Assembly (NCBI RefSeq): GCF_030867095.1
Contig: NC_081828.1
Location: 3,115,001 to 3,179,000 of the forward strand
From: Alligator mississippiensis
Lineage: Eukaryota; Chordata; Crocodylia; Alligatoridae
DNA: 64,000 bases
Reading direction: 5' to 3'
Position numbers and translations under genes: made by a program. The notes beneath the pieces are model-generated. The model did not search any database. It saw nothing but the letters and a program-made list of their open reading frames with translations, and was not told the origin of the DNA. Positions 9,824 to 21,065 of the stretch are shown one piece after another; position 1 is the first letter of the stretch; every line of letters starts with the position of its first letter.

Positions 9824-12449
9824 TCAAGGGTACAAGAGTCGGGCAGTTCTGAAAGTCAAGGTTGCAGCAAGAACGTGTCGGTGGGTTCCTCATATGCCCA
9901 CAACACTTCATATTTGTCTTTACCTAGTTGCCCTTGAGCTGGAGGGTGTTTTACCACAGGATCAAAAGAGTAGGTGCGGTTCTGGGAGGAACCATCATTT
10001 CTGAACCTTTTCTGACATGTAATTCAGCCTCTGTGTTTACGGGCTCCTTCGTAGGTCTCTTTCGTACAAGGAGGCTGCGGGGAGGCACGGCCGAGGGTGC
10101 AAAACTCAAGCGAGTTTGAGGCTTGAGTTTGCGAAACCAAGGTTGAGGCTCAAGCAATAGCATTAATGTAGCCAGGGCACCTTTCTGTCGTGGCTGTCTT
10201 GTGCACAAGTGCTCTGATACGCTTGTGGTTTGGTATCTGCAAAACTTGCCTTGTAGTGAGAGGTGAAATACATTCGGTCTCTAGAGCTTGTTGCCAAGGT
10301 CAAAGCAAGGTGGCCAGGGACCCCCGGGAGGTAGTTTGCTGATTGCTGGCAGCTTTGTTGGTGAAAAGCAGAACCCGATGGAGCGGCTGGAAGCTCGAGC
10401 CAGACCCTGCCGGACAGAAGGAAAGCACCCGGTTATAACAGCGATGCTAGTCGGCCGTCAGGCCACGTAGGCAGGAAACCGCTCCTGGAAATGGTCACGT
10501 CAAGAGCGGACGTCTGTCCACAAGAGATGCTGGGGCCTTGGCCTTGAAGCAGGTCTGGTATAGAGCCCGCGTGGCTGGTTCATGTACAGAAGTGAGATAC
10601 GAAGCATCTCTGCTTTCTTCTCCAAGTGTCAACAGGGCCGGGCCAAGGTTGATGAAGACAAACACGTCCCCAGGTGGCGGTGCCGCCTCTCAGCGGTTCA
10701 GGCCGTGGCTCCAAAGCGGATGGTGCTGCCCAGCCGATGTGCCTGCAGAGGGAAACATCAAGAGGAGACACCAACACCGGGCGTCTCCAGAGCCTGGCAC
10801 TTCCCTGGCAGCAAGCCGATAGCGAATGCTGGGGAAGCCTTGCAAATGCCGAAGGATTAATGGGCGGTCACGTGGTGTTTTGTGCAAAGTATGATGGGGC
10901 CGGTGCACCCAGCCCCGTTGCTCACCTACGAGGCAGCAAGCGGACACGTGTGGGCAGGGGAGGAGAAGGATCGTAGGAGACCGTTCTGGTGGGCAGGACT
11001 GACCGGTCTCAGCACCCCAGCGGCCAGCTGAGTTGGTCTGGACAAGGGCAGCGAGCTGCTCTGCGGCCGGTCTCTTCTCCGGGGTGTCTCCCTTCCGCGT
11101 GGCCCAAATGCCGGGGCTGTGTTCGCCAGCCTGCTTGGGAAGAGGCGTCTGCATCTCTGATGCGTGCAGCTCCGTGCGTGGTGCTCTGGGGCGGGCAGCC
11201 TGCTTGCGGGGTCCGTGTGCTGTCCCCGTGCACAAAGCACGTGGGGACAGGTCCTTGCACGAAGAGCCCTGGACGTGACGCAGGAGATCGCAGCCTCCAC
11301 CAGGGCTAGGTGGGCTGTTTTCCCATGCGTTGCCCCCCGATACAACTCGGTGGCACGCGGCCGATGCTGCCTCTCGGAGATAAACCCCCGTCGGCAGAAA
11401 GAGCTGGGCCTGTGCTTGGGGAGGAGGAGCGACGCGGAAACGCCTTGGCCACAGACCGGGCGAGAGGCCCTGGAGCTGCCATCCGCGCCCGTGCATCGCA
11501 AACAAATTCAAGCAGAGCGGCGTCGAGTGCCCGGCGATGCTGCGGAGACCGTTGCCCGAGACGGGGCGATCCAGGGCAGCTGGAGCGGTGGGCAGGTGCT
11601 TGCCGGTAGCATCCAGCATGCCTTCCTGCCCCGGTGTCGACTCGTGCCAAGGAGCCAAACGGAGACCCCCAGCTTGAACCCGCGCGGCTGTGGATTGCAC
11701 CGGACCTCGGATGTGGGCCCGTGGCTTGCTCTCGGACGTGGAGAGGTGGAGGCCGTGCGGGCCCCTGCGCCGGTGGGGAAGGATGGCAGGCCTTTCGTGG
11801 GGCGAGCGGTCACTGCTCACAGCCGTCCCCTCTCCGGTCCCCGCAGGAACGTCCAGGGACTCGCCGTTTTGCTTTAAACCGGGTTGAGGCCCCGATGGTC
11901 CCAGAAGCAGACGAGAAGCGAGCGCTTTGTGGGACACCCTTTGCTGGGGACGTGTTGGACGAGCTCTCGGGTGCAAAGTGACCTTCCTCCGGCCTCCTCA
12001 TCAGGGCAGCCCCCGGCGCTCGTCCCTGCTCGCGCTAGAGGGCAGCCTCAGCTTGCGGGAGCGGGGACGGCTTCGCCCCTCGCTGTCGAGGATCCTCGGG
12101 CTGCTGCTCTGCCTGCAGCGCTCGGCCCTGCTGCGAGCCAGGCATGACCGGGCCTGGGAAGCGGTCGTGGAGCCTGTCCCTCGTGTCACGTCCCACCTGT
12201 CCCTCCAGCAGGCTCGTGCACCAGAGGTGCTAACAGGCCTCTTGTGCCCAGAAAAGGGCTTCCTCCGTGCAGCTGTCCACGGAGAGCTGAGCCCGGCTCC
12301 TGGCTTCTCCCTGCGTGCACGGGGGCTGCCTGCTCCCAGACCGGCATCCCGGGTTGCGCTAACAGGAGCATCGCTTGCAAATCCAGGGCGGTGATGCTTT
12401 TGCTGTGTTCGGTGCCGGAGCCCTGCGCCCGCTTCCTTCAGGAAGGATC
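9824..12449. other. GC- and CpG-rich noncoding tract
   Basis: From about 10.3 kb the DNA is very GC-rich. Long open frames occur on both strands, including 428 codons on the minus strand at 10690-11976 and 237 codons on the plus strand at 11164-11877. They overlap one another, have Arg/Pro/Gly/Ala-rich random-like content and show no domain. I read them as composition artefacts caused by the scarcity of stop codons. Confidence 0.6.
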
Positions 12450-12715
12450 GGGAAAGAGTCCAGCGCGGAGGGACCTGGGGGACGAGAGCGAGGGGGGCTG
12501 AGCCTGCAGACGAGAAGACCGAGGGGGGATTTGAGAACAGTCTTGAAATCCCTGAAGGGCGATGGCAGGGAGGATGGAGGTGGGTTTTGTCTGTGGCTGT
12601 TGGGGCTGGACTGGGAAGGGACACGGGAAGGGTCACGCCTGGAACGAGCACTGGAGCGGTGGGGACCCTCCGGCCTCGAGGTTTGCAAGAGCAGGCTGGG
12701 ATGGGTTAGCAAGGG
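12450..12715 (+). mobile_element. Divergent CR1-like 3' segment
   Basis: GAGAAGACCGAGGGGGGATT at 12510 followed by a GTCTTGAAATCCCTGAAGGG-like segment at 12540 and GGGAGGATGGAG match the order of the CR1 segment just before the 3' UTR. The rest is diverged. The 398-codon open frame starting at 12562 begins inside this repeat, which argues against that frame being a gene. Confidence 0.6.
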
Positions 12716-13840
12716 CACGTCCTGTCCTCTGCCTGGCACACGCAGGGGTGACTCCCCGTGCCCCGGCTCCTCGTGACTCGCCTCTCTCGTCTTTGTTCAC
12801 ACTCTCAGCCACGGGCAGACTCCTCCCGGGCAGGGCTGGCCCCGCGGGAGAAGCCGCCGAGCCCCGGAGGCACCCTCGCCCTGTGCCAACAGACGTTTCC
12901 TGGCATGACCCGAGCTGGGACAGGCGAGTCCTGTCTGCGCTGCCGGGAACAGCGCGAGGCTCTTCTGGAAAGCCGCCCCCAGCCCGTCGGCGGGCGCCAC
13001 CCTGCCCTTGTGAGCAGCCAGACAATAGTGCCAGTGTTACCCCGCCGGCGGGCTGCACACGCGCGTGGAGCTGCCTGGGTTGGCCTTGTCGTGGGGCCGA
13101 GCTGGGCACGGTTGTCGTGAGCACCTTGGGCCGTGGGGGCCTGCTGCCTGGACCTGAGGGTGGTGGGGGGTGGGTGGGTGGTGGGGGTGTTGCAATGCAA
13201 AGCCCACCCCACGCACCCACCCGGCTGCATGGCTTCCCCTCGGGCAGGCCCGGAGCTGTCCCAGGACACAGGATCCATCCACGTGAGGGGCCGGTAGAGA
13301 CCTCCACCTTGGAGATCGCTCCTCGAAGGCAAAGTTGGTGTGGAGATCAGCCCGCACCCTGCCCGGGCACAAAGCTCTCCCTAAATGCACCGCATCCCAT
13401 AGGCTTTGCAAGCAGGAGCTCTCCCGTCCGGCTCCTGTCCCCGCCGGTGCTTTCCAGCTGGTTGCACCTGCTCCCTCGCGCCGCGCTCTGCGTGCCCTCG
13501 AGGTGCCCGCACCCAGGTTTCTCTCTGTGGTTTTGTCTCAGGACTCGGTGGGACCTCGCGGCATATTTCCTCCTCGCTCCTGCAGCATCAGGCGAGTCCT
13601 CACCCTTCAAGAAACCCCGCGGAGCCGGCTGGACGTCCGGGACCCTGTCCGCTCTCGCTCTGGCCACAGAGGAGCTCGAATGCGAGTCTTGGCAGGTGAA
13701 TAAAAATCAAATAAAAGCCCTTCAGATCCCGCTGGCAAACAGCTGGTTTGTGACGTAGATTCATTTGCTGGCGGATCCTAGAGGGGTTTCTCAGTGACTG
13801 ATTTAATTTGTGACACCCCTGCCAGAAAGGTTGGCCCTGA
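12716..13840. other. GC-rich tract, no gene seen
   Basis: CpG-rich sequence with overlapping open frames on both strands and no recognisable domain. It contains the G-rich tract described separately. Confidence 0.55.
13158..13187 (+). other. G-rich tract able to form a G-quadruplex
   Basis: Five runs of three or more G separated by T or TGGT loops fall within 30 bases. This fits the usual G-quadruplex pattern on the plus strand. Confidence 0.7.
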
Positions 13841-13970
13841 CTGGCCTCGTGGATACAGCCCTGATCTGGGACGTGGGCTGACCTGGGCCCCAAGTCCTGG
13901 CTCTGCCACTGACTCGCCGGGTGACCTCAGGCAACTTCCTTCACCTCTCTTGTGCCTCAGCGTCGTCCTG
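13841..13970 (+). mobile_element. MIR-type SINE fragment
   Basis: TGACCTGGGCCCCAAGTCCT, GGCTCTGCCACTGACTCGCC and GGGTGACCTCAGGCAACTTC followed by CACCTCTC and TGCCTCAGC are the ordered core motifs of the amniote MIR family. It is ancient and noncoding. Confidence 0.85.
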
Positions 13971-15804
13971 CGCAGCGTTAGTGCAATGACTCGGGCGTCC
14001 CTGGCGAAGCGTTTCCAGGCTGTGGACTCGTCTCGTCTCGTCCCCTCCGAAGCCGGGCCGAGCCCAGCAGGCGACCAGGCGGGGGGTCTGCGTGGCTTGG
14101 CCGGGGGAGCGGAGGGAGCGCTGGACAGCCGGCACGGGGAGATGGGCCTGGAGGGGAGATGGCTATCGTTCAGGGGAGGCGCTGGCAGCGCTTTCTAGAT
14201 CTCCCCAGAGCCAATACGCCCCGGGCTGGATGTGTTGGCCCAGCCGGCTCAGGAAGCTCTCTGGTTGCACGTAGCAGCGCCGGGCCCGGCTGGGGGGGTC
14301 AGGACAGATTTCAACCTCTGGCCGCGAGCCAGAGAGAGATGCCGAGCGTCCGAGGAGCTCGGCACCAGGTGCCCCACGGAGCTTTTCTATTTACCAGACC
14401 CCCCCGCCCTGTCTGGAGCCAGTTCGGGCCCAGAACAGGGTGGGTCGGAGCTGTTCTTGCGTCCTGCTCCCGCGCGGGGGGAGATGGCCTGGGGCGGGCG
14501 GGTGGTTATGAGCTCCTTCGGCCCCTGCTACATCCCAGCTTCTGCTGCCCCACAGCCCTGGCCCTTTGCTGCTCGGAGGTCCTGGCTTTGCACCCGTGCT
14601 TGAAAGCGTGCAAGCTGGGGACCGGCCTCCGTGCTTTATTGCCCAAATGCCGGCACCCTGGCTGCCTCCGGACGTGGGGCTGAGGGCAGGAGGAGCTGAG
14701 CGACGGAGGCATCCTACCCCCCCCCAGTCGATGCTGGGAGAGGTGACCCCTGCTTGGGAGAGGCAGCTGGATCCTGCAGGATCGCACACCTGATGGGGCA
14801 GCTCTCTCCAGATGCCCCCCGGTCCCTGCTGCCCTGACAGGTGGGGTCCCTGGTTCAGGCCACCGCCCCCAGCCCCCGGTTCAGGCTCTCCAGGACACGT
14901 CCTCATGAGCTTCGGTCCCCCAGGGTCGTGTCCGGGGCTCGTACACGTCTGCAGATGAGGAATAGATGTGGAGGCGGAGGTCAGCCCTGCCCTGCTTCTC
15001 ATCGCCCCGCGGATTAGAGGAGACTGTGCCTCTCCCTCCTCCCGCCGGCCCGTCTGGGCAGAGCCGCTGGGAAGCTGCCTGGCAGAGCAGCGCTGTCTGC
15101 AACGGCCGATGCTGCAGAATTGAAACCTGCTGCCTGGCTCGGGTCCCGGCGGGCAGCTGTTTCCTGCTGGCCAGCTTTCTGTCCCTGGGCTCGCAACCCC
15201 CGTGGCTGGCAACCTCCTCCGCCCCTTGGACCAGACGGGGCAGACGCCGATGGCTCAACAGCTTCGCGGCGCCCGCTCTCCGGGCTGCCCGGGGATGGGG
15301 CCAGCTCGGGCCTGCTTGAAAGGACCCATTCTTGCTCCCCTGAATCCTGGCTCTTCTTACATCCAGTCGGAAGGTGTTTTCCCTTCCTGAAATATTTGTG
15401 GAAATGTGAGATTTTCCACTTCAGTGCAAAGTCGTGTCCCGGGCCCCCACGAGTGGCCGTGTTGGGCCTCAGTGTACAAGGGACTCTTCCATCTCAAGGG
15501 AATACAGAAAATCCCAGCTGCTTTCCCAGGCCTTTGTGCCCGCTTGCAAATGCAGTGCTGCCCTGCACCGGGCCCACGTGTGAGAGGGCAGCTAAACGGC
15601 CACGGCGTGCAGGGTGAGACCTAGGCATCCCAAACTGGGACCCTCGAGACAGCGGTGAAAGGCACCCTGGATCAATGCCATATTGTTCCAAGTTCAAAGC
15701 TTCAGTTTTAGGGGAAAACGGCTTTTTCCCTGAATGCAAGTCGATAACTGCAGGAGGAGAGCCCAAGCTGCCCCTGTCCTTGCACGTCCCACAGGAGACT
15801 CAGG
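13971..15804. other. GC-rich, no gene seen
   Basis: Open frames up to 273 codons (minus strand, 14391-15212) overlap frames on the other strand and carry no recognisable domain. No repeat was confidently recognised. Confidence 0.55.
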
Positions 15805-15860
15805 TCCATAGACATTTGGGTCGGAAGGGACCGTAGCAGATCAGATAACCGAGGAAGGGA
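15805..15860 (-). mobile_element. CR1 3'-terminal stub
   Basis: CCATAGACATTTGGGTCGG followed by AAGGGACCGTAGCAGATCA corresponds to the extreme 3' end of a CR1 copy read leftwards. Only the last 50-60 bp are recognisable. Confidence 0.65.
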
Positions 15861-17219
15861 CCGAAAGGGTCAAAGCCGTTAATTCTTCAAAGAAAAGCTG
15901 CATGGCCCCTAAGATACCACCACCATCTGGGGTTCGCCCAAGGAAGGGCGCCCGGCCATTGTGCAGGTTTCACGTTTGAAGTAGGGGGGAGCTGAGCCAG
16001 CCCGTCCGTCTTCCTCCTGGGCTCCGGGGTGCGGTGCACCAGGCCTGCTCGTCCGTCTGCTCCCTGTGCAACGATCTCCATCCCGCTGCGTGATGAATGG
16101 GACCTCTTGGAGGATTTATGGCAGCGCGTGGGGGAAGCGTCCGTCTGAGCCGTTAGCAGCCTTATGTGTCTAATTTGCGTGAGCGCAGACGTCTCCCCCG
16201 ACAGGCTCCTGCAGACCAAGATTTTTATGGGCCGTATTTCTAACTCCGCGCGGCCAGGAGAGGCTGCCTCTGTCCATCCATCACTCGGGCCTGGAAATGC
16301 TCAGCCGTTTCTCTCCTGAACAACCTGTTATCCATATGCAGGGCCTGTGTTCTCAGTTCCCTCGTTAGCTCGGAGGACGCGAAGCTCGAGAGGCCCGTGG
16401 CGTGCCTAACGCAGATCTCGGAGCAAGGTGGTTCTGCAGGCTGAGGGCCGAGACCCGCAGCAGCTCGGGGTGTCATGCACGGAGCCTGGGTGCTGCTCCC
16501 CTCGAGCCAGGCCTGGCAAAGCTCCGGCTAGATGCTGCTGGGGGAAGAGGGCTGGATTTGGGCAGGTCTGGAGCCGGCTCCTAGGGGCGCTTGTACACGA
16601 CACGTGTCGTTTAGATGCACGTCACGAGCCGAAAGCTTTTCCATCCATTTCTTCTTTCCTACCCCACTTGCCTTTGGGGAACTTCCTGGGTTTAAATAGA
16701 TTGTGCGTGTGCCTGCGTGTGGTCCAGGGCCAGGATAGGAGGGGATATTGGAGGGCTGTTGGCATAGCTGCATGGGAGGAGAGAGATTGGAGTGGGGGGG
16801 TGGCGGATCAGCGTGAAGTGGCCTTGGCAAAGCCAGGGGCGAGGGGTGAAATAGCGGGAGAGCCGACCCGTGCACGCGGGGAGCCCAGCACTGAAGCAGA
16901 AGGGGCTGCAGGTTGGATCGGAGATGTGCTGGCAGGGACAATCCCTGCTGATAAGACCTTCATTTGTACTAGCACCGACTTCCCCAGGCGCGTGCAGGGA
17001 AATGGGGAATGTCGCACCCCGACGGCGTGGGCAGGACGGACTCGGGCCCCCGACCCCCAGGAAGTCTCCAGACCGGTGTGCATTGCCCGAATCTGCTTCC
17101 TTTTCCATTTAACTCGGAGTCGTTCGCTCTGCGCCCCAGCGCCGTCTCCTCTCCAAATGCAGAAGCGCTCTTCTGGCCGTCAGCAGCAGCCCTGCTCCCT
17201 GGCTTTACATGCTAAACGC
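15861..17219. other. No gene seen
   Basis: GC-rich DNA with overlapping open frames on both strands (up to 264 codons at 16428-17222, plus) and no recognisable domain or repeat. Confidence 0.55.
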
Positions 17220-17420
17220 TGATTAGAGCTGACCTCATATTTCAGAGATTACTTCATAACGTCGCTAATGAGGGATTAGGAACGTTAAGCTAATTAGCTA
17301 TCGGCAAAAGAGGGCTCAGCCCGTCTCCTTGGCTGACAGGCTGTCAATGAACCCGTTATTTGATGATTTTAATAAACCCACTCAAATGAGCTGGTTAATA
17401 CTGATAGGCTGCAGGGACGT
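17220..17420. promoter_or_regulatory. AT-rich island, candidate conserved noncoding element
   Basis: An abrupt AT-rich, nonrepetitive island in GC-rich DNA. It has several homeodomain-type TAAT/ATTA cores, including GCTAATTAGC at 17290-17299, and the phrase CTTGGCTGACAGGCTGTCAA. Its complexity is high and it has no coding frame, which is the look of a regulatory element. Only alignment to other amniotes can test this. Confidence 0.3.
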
Positions 17421-17724
17421 TACAGGACGAGCAGCAGGGCAGCCTCTGGGATAGCGGTGCAACCGCTGACCCCACCGCTGCCTCATCTTCCCGGTGCGGC
17501 GGGGATCCGCTTGCAAGAGATCAGCCCTTTCCTTGCCAGCTCTCATAATTGTATTGCTCGTCTCTAGTTTGGTGCTAATTTTTTTCCCCTTGAAGTCCCC
17601 GCGCCTGCAGTCGGGTGACTTCCCCAAAGTCTTGGCTGTCATTTTTAGAGAAGTTTTTAGCTCTCTTGGCTGTGGATAAAAGCTCGTCCGTGGAATGGGA
17701 ATGCCCCTTTGGCCCGGAAAGCAA

Positions 17725-17790
17725 AGGATTTTTTTTTTAATTATAAAAATAATTATATTTTATCGTTAATTATTTTTAATGATTGAAAAA
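17725..17790. repeat. AT-rich low-complexity tract
   Basis: T9 followed by runs of AATTAT and ATTTTTAAT units. It is a simple A/T tract with no other signal. Confidence 0.7.
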
Positions 17791-18664
17791 GCCAATTTTT
17801 GGACCGAGCCCAGCTCAAGAGTGCTGAGCCCTTGACACAGGTGACAGGGCAGCCCCCCCCCCCGATTACGATTCAAGAGCACAATTATTCTAGGTTCATT
17901 AAATCTCACCAGTCCCTTTAAACACCGCCCTGCCCCTGCACCTTTCCTGAGCCCCGGATTGGCATCAGAAGGCCAGCCACCCTTTGGTAAAGGGGCAAAC
18001 CCCCACCTAGCACTGCGGGCTTTCAGCTTCAAATGGCATCACAGAGCACACGACAAGGTCGGCCCTCTTGCACGGTTATTGTGTCTCCTGTAGAGACCGA
18101 TTGCTCTGCGAGGAGCGCGTTGTCTGGGGCTGAACGAGGCAGCGGGGAGGGGGAGATGCTTCCAGCCCGCCCCGCTCTGCTCGTTTCACGTCGCTTGGTT
18201 GGTCCGTGAATGCTCACAGAGCGTGCACGGGCTGGGGGGCACAGCCCTGGCCCCGTGTCCCTTCATTGCGAAGCTTTGCTACTTGCACCACACACAGCTA
18301 GGTGCGGGAGGACCCGGGTTTCTGAATGTCAGTGGGTTTGGTAGTTAAAAATAAGACCCAGTGGCAGGAAGACTGAGTGATGCGGCAGGAAAAGTGGCAA
18401 GGTAAAGGTGACCGGACAGGCCTGGCGTGGGCGACAGCCTTCAGCCAGGCAGGAAGAAGTGGTGCCGGCGTCCGACTGAGGTCTAGAGCCGTGGTCGGTC
18501 TGGGCATCTCTCACCCCCTCCCGCAGCCTGGCTGTGCTGCCCCTCCAGTGACCAGAGCAGGAGTATTGGGTCTAAATCTAGCCAAATGACCATTTTCCTC
18601 ACAAGCACATGGGGAAATCGTCATGTGTACAAGTGCCCTAAGTGTGCTGCTGAGCCCAAGGATT
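17791..18664. other. No gene seen
   Basis: No recognisable gene. A C10 run occurs near 17855. Confidence 0.55.
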
Positions 18665-18722
18665 TTTAGGGTGGGATCTTTTTATTGGACCAGCTGTGCA
18701 GTTGGCATATTAGACAATCAAG
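18665..18722 (-). repeat. Dispersed repeat P, copy 2 (reverse)
   Basis: The reverse complement reads GTCTAATATGCCAACTG followed by CAGCTGGTCCAATAAAAAGA. This matches the 3' part of the repeat at 43446-43535 and the CCCAACTGTATAG part at 6150. Confidence 0.65.
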
Positions 18723-20829
18723 CCTTTGAGGCAAGACCTGCTTCCTCCGGTCCCTGACTGCAGGCAGCTCAGCCTCACGCCTGGACCATCGCTCGTCCCC
18801 GACCTCTGTGCGTGCGCAGCCGCTCGCGCCGCTCTTGTAGTGAAGGATGCATTTGGGCAGGAAGAGATGCTGCAGCACAGTTAACGCCTGCTCGTAGCCA
18901 ATAATCTGGGTTAGGGTCATGAGGGAGTCGAATCCGCGCTTCGGTAGGAAACGATGGGTTTATTGGCACGGAGCCATGGTGGGGTTAGAAACCAGCACAA
19001 ATGTGATGGGATTGTGAGGCGAGGTGGGAGTTGGAAGGGGGGGGACCTGGTATTTCGAGCCCTAGGGGAAGGGCCAGGCCCCGAGGTAGGGATGGCAGGG
19101 GCTGGCGCCTGCAGGCGATAAACGGGACGAGCCAAGTCTGCCAGTTTGGAAGAGGTAGGTTAAATTATCACCAGGTTGCCATCTCATGAAGCACCATCAC
19201 CCTCCCCGGGGGGGAATGAAACAGAAGAAAGCTGCCCCAGACGTGTCAGGGTTGGGGGGTGGCCCAGTCTGGGGTCGGTGGGGAAGGGACCCTGGGAAAG
19301 AGGGAGGTGAGGAAGAAGGGGGCTCTTGCCCTCAGTTGAGGCAAGAGGCGGGTGGGAAGCTTTCTGCATTGCCCATCCCTCTGTGCACGGTGAGGGGGGG
19401 CGGGAGAGGCTCCGGCAAGGCCAGCTGAGGGGACTTGGGGCAGGGAGACGGGCACTGAGGGGGCGGGCGGAGGGGGCGGTGGCTGGCAGGGATGAGGGGG
19501 CGTCAGTGCAGGCGACGCAGCGTTGCCCCCGAGGGCATCAGTCTTGCTGACAGGCCCACCTCTCGCCCCCCGGGAGACGCACCTCAAGGGGAGAGACGCG
19601 TTCCTGCCCCACAGCTCGAACCCCCGCACGCCTGGGAGCAGCGAGGGGGGCAACAGCCTCCCGCAGCTGGGGTTGAGGCTACGACCGGGGGCAGGAGATT
19701 TCCATGATTATTAAAGCAGGGTGCAGGTAAAGCTCGCTGTGCTCCAACCCCTTGCACCCAGCGCTTGCGAGTGCACAATACCCGAGGGTGCCCAGACGCC
19801 ATCCTGTAGCATCCCGGGGGCCTGGGTGAGGGTGCCCGCTGGTGCATGGGGCTTTTTTGACCGGGGGGAGGGAGCCTGGGCTGTTTGGCTGCCAGCCGCG
19901 CCGGGCACGAGAGCTGCACTCGCATTCCTTCAGCTCAGCGTCGCGTTGGGCCAGAGCGGAAACTGCAGGGTGCCGGCTCGAGCCCGCCACTTCCGGACAG
20001 GTCCGCACTCCCACATCCCCAGAGAGGAGCCTCCGGGGAGGCTGTCCCGGGCACCTTACACCCAGAGGTCTCAGAGTAAGGAGAGGGGTGCGGCTCTGTG
20101 CCCAGGCCAGGACGTGACATGGAAAGCAGCATCAAGTGACCCCCGACACTCATTCCCTCCTCGCCCCTGACCCGTTGCTGGCATCTGTGGGAAAGAAACG
20201 GCCAGCGGTGGCCCGCGCCGGCATGGGAACTCTCTTGGTGGCTAAGGATTTAATTGCAACAAGGCTTCTGTCTGCATTCAGGACCGAAACCCGGGGGCTC
20301 CTTAGAGCAGCGCCCTGTGAATACCCCGCTGGGCTGTGGGCCTCCGCAGAAGACGAAGGGGCTTGTGCAGGGTTTATGGGGTTGTGACGGGGCAGGAACC
20401 ACACGGAGCCGGTGTCAAGCTGGGCACCTCTGGGGCTTTCTCCCAGGGGGAGGAGCGTCTCCTCTGCAGCTGCTTGACCCAGTGCAGGTGTAAGTGTGGG
20501 TGTAGAGGGGCTTGGCCCCGGGTTAGCAAACACGACGGGACTCGTACATTGTGTGCCGCTCGTTACAGGGGCACGGCTCGCAACGTGCGGGGCGCGGGGA
20601 GTTATGGCGCCGGCTTCCTTGAGTTCCTCGGCACCGGTGCGAGGGGAGCTACCGATGGAAGGTCTGCGAGGAGCGGCGTGACGTGCTCTGCCTTCCCTCC
20701 GGGTCCAGCAGCCAAAGCACGAGGCCTGGGACTTGTAAAGGATGGTGGTAGATTGGAAAGGCCTCCAGCCTCTTCCAAGGTCGCGACAACCTGCCTCGCA
20801 GTGAGAGTTTGGAAACAAACCCCTCCAAA
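18723..20829. other. GC-rich with G-rich strand, no gene seen
   Basis: Between about 19020 and 19510 the plus strand has many runs of four or more G. The open frames are composition-driven, for example 222 codons at 20150-20818 minus. No domain or repeat was recognised. Confidence 0.5.
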
Positions 20830-21065
20830 ACGAGAAAAAGCTCAGTGAAGTCTATTTAACAAAGAGGCGCTTTGCTTCGCCTGGAGCAGTCGGCAGAGCC
20901 CTTTGTACAGCTGACACATTGCAGTTTGATTTGATGAACTGCTTTCATTCCTCCCCGTCTTGCGATTGTCTTTTTTATTGCAGTGTCTCACGCTCCTTGT
21001 GTGAAGGAGACAGAGGCGTGGCGCTAGCATGTCTGCTCATGAATAGGTCAATCATTAAAGACTCG
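20830..21065. promoter_or_regulatory. AT-richer island, candidate conserved noncoding element
   Basis: About 230 bp of nonrepetitive, lower-GC sequence with TTTGATTTGATGAACTG, CTTTTTTATTGCAGTG and TGAATAGGTCAATCATTAAA. TCAATCATTA resembles PBX/HOX-type sites. No coding frame spans it. Confidence 0.28.

Noticed and set aside
10690..11976. 428-codon open frame, minus strand
   Set aside because: Very GC-rich, overlapped by long frames on the other strand and in other frames, no domain, amino-acid content typical of translated GC-rich noncoding DNA.
12562..13758. 398-codon open frame, plus strand
   Set aside because: Starts inside a CR1-like repeat, runs through a G-quadruplex tract and has no domain.
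17855..17866. Poly-C and other homopolymer runs as functional sites
   Set aside because: Simple slippage-prone tracts without any associated signal.
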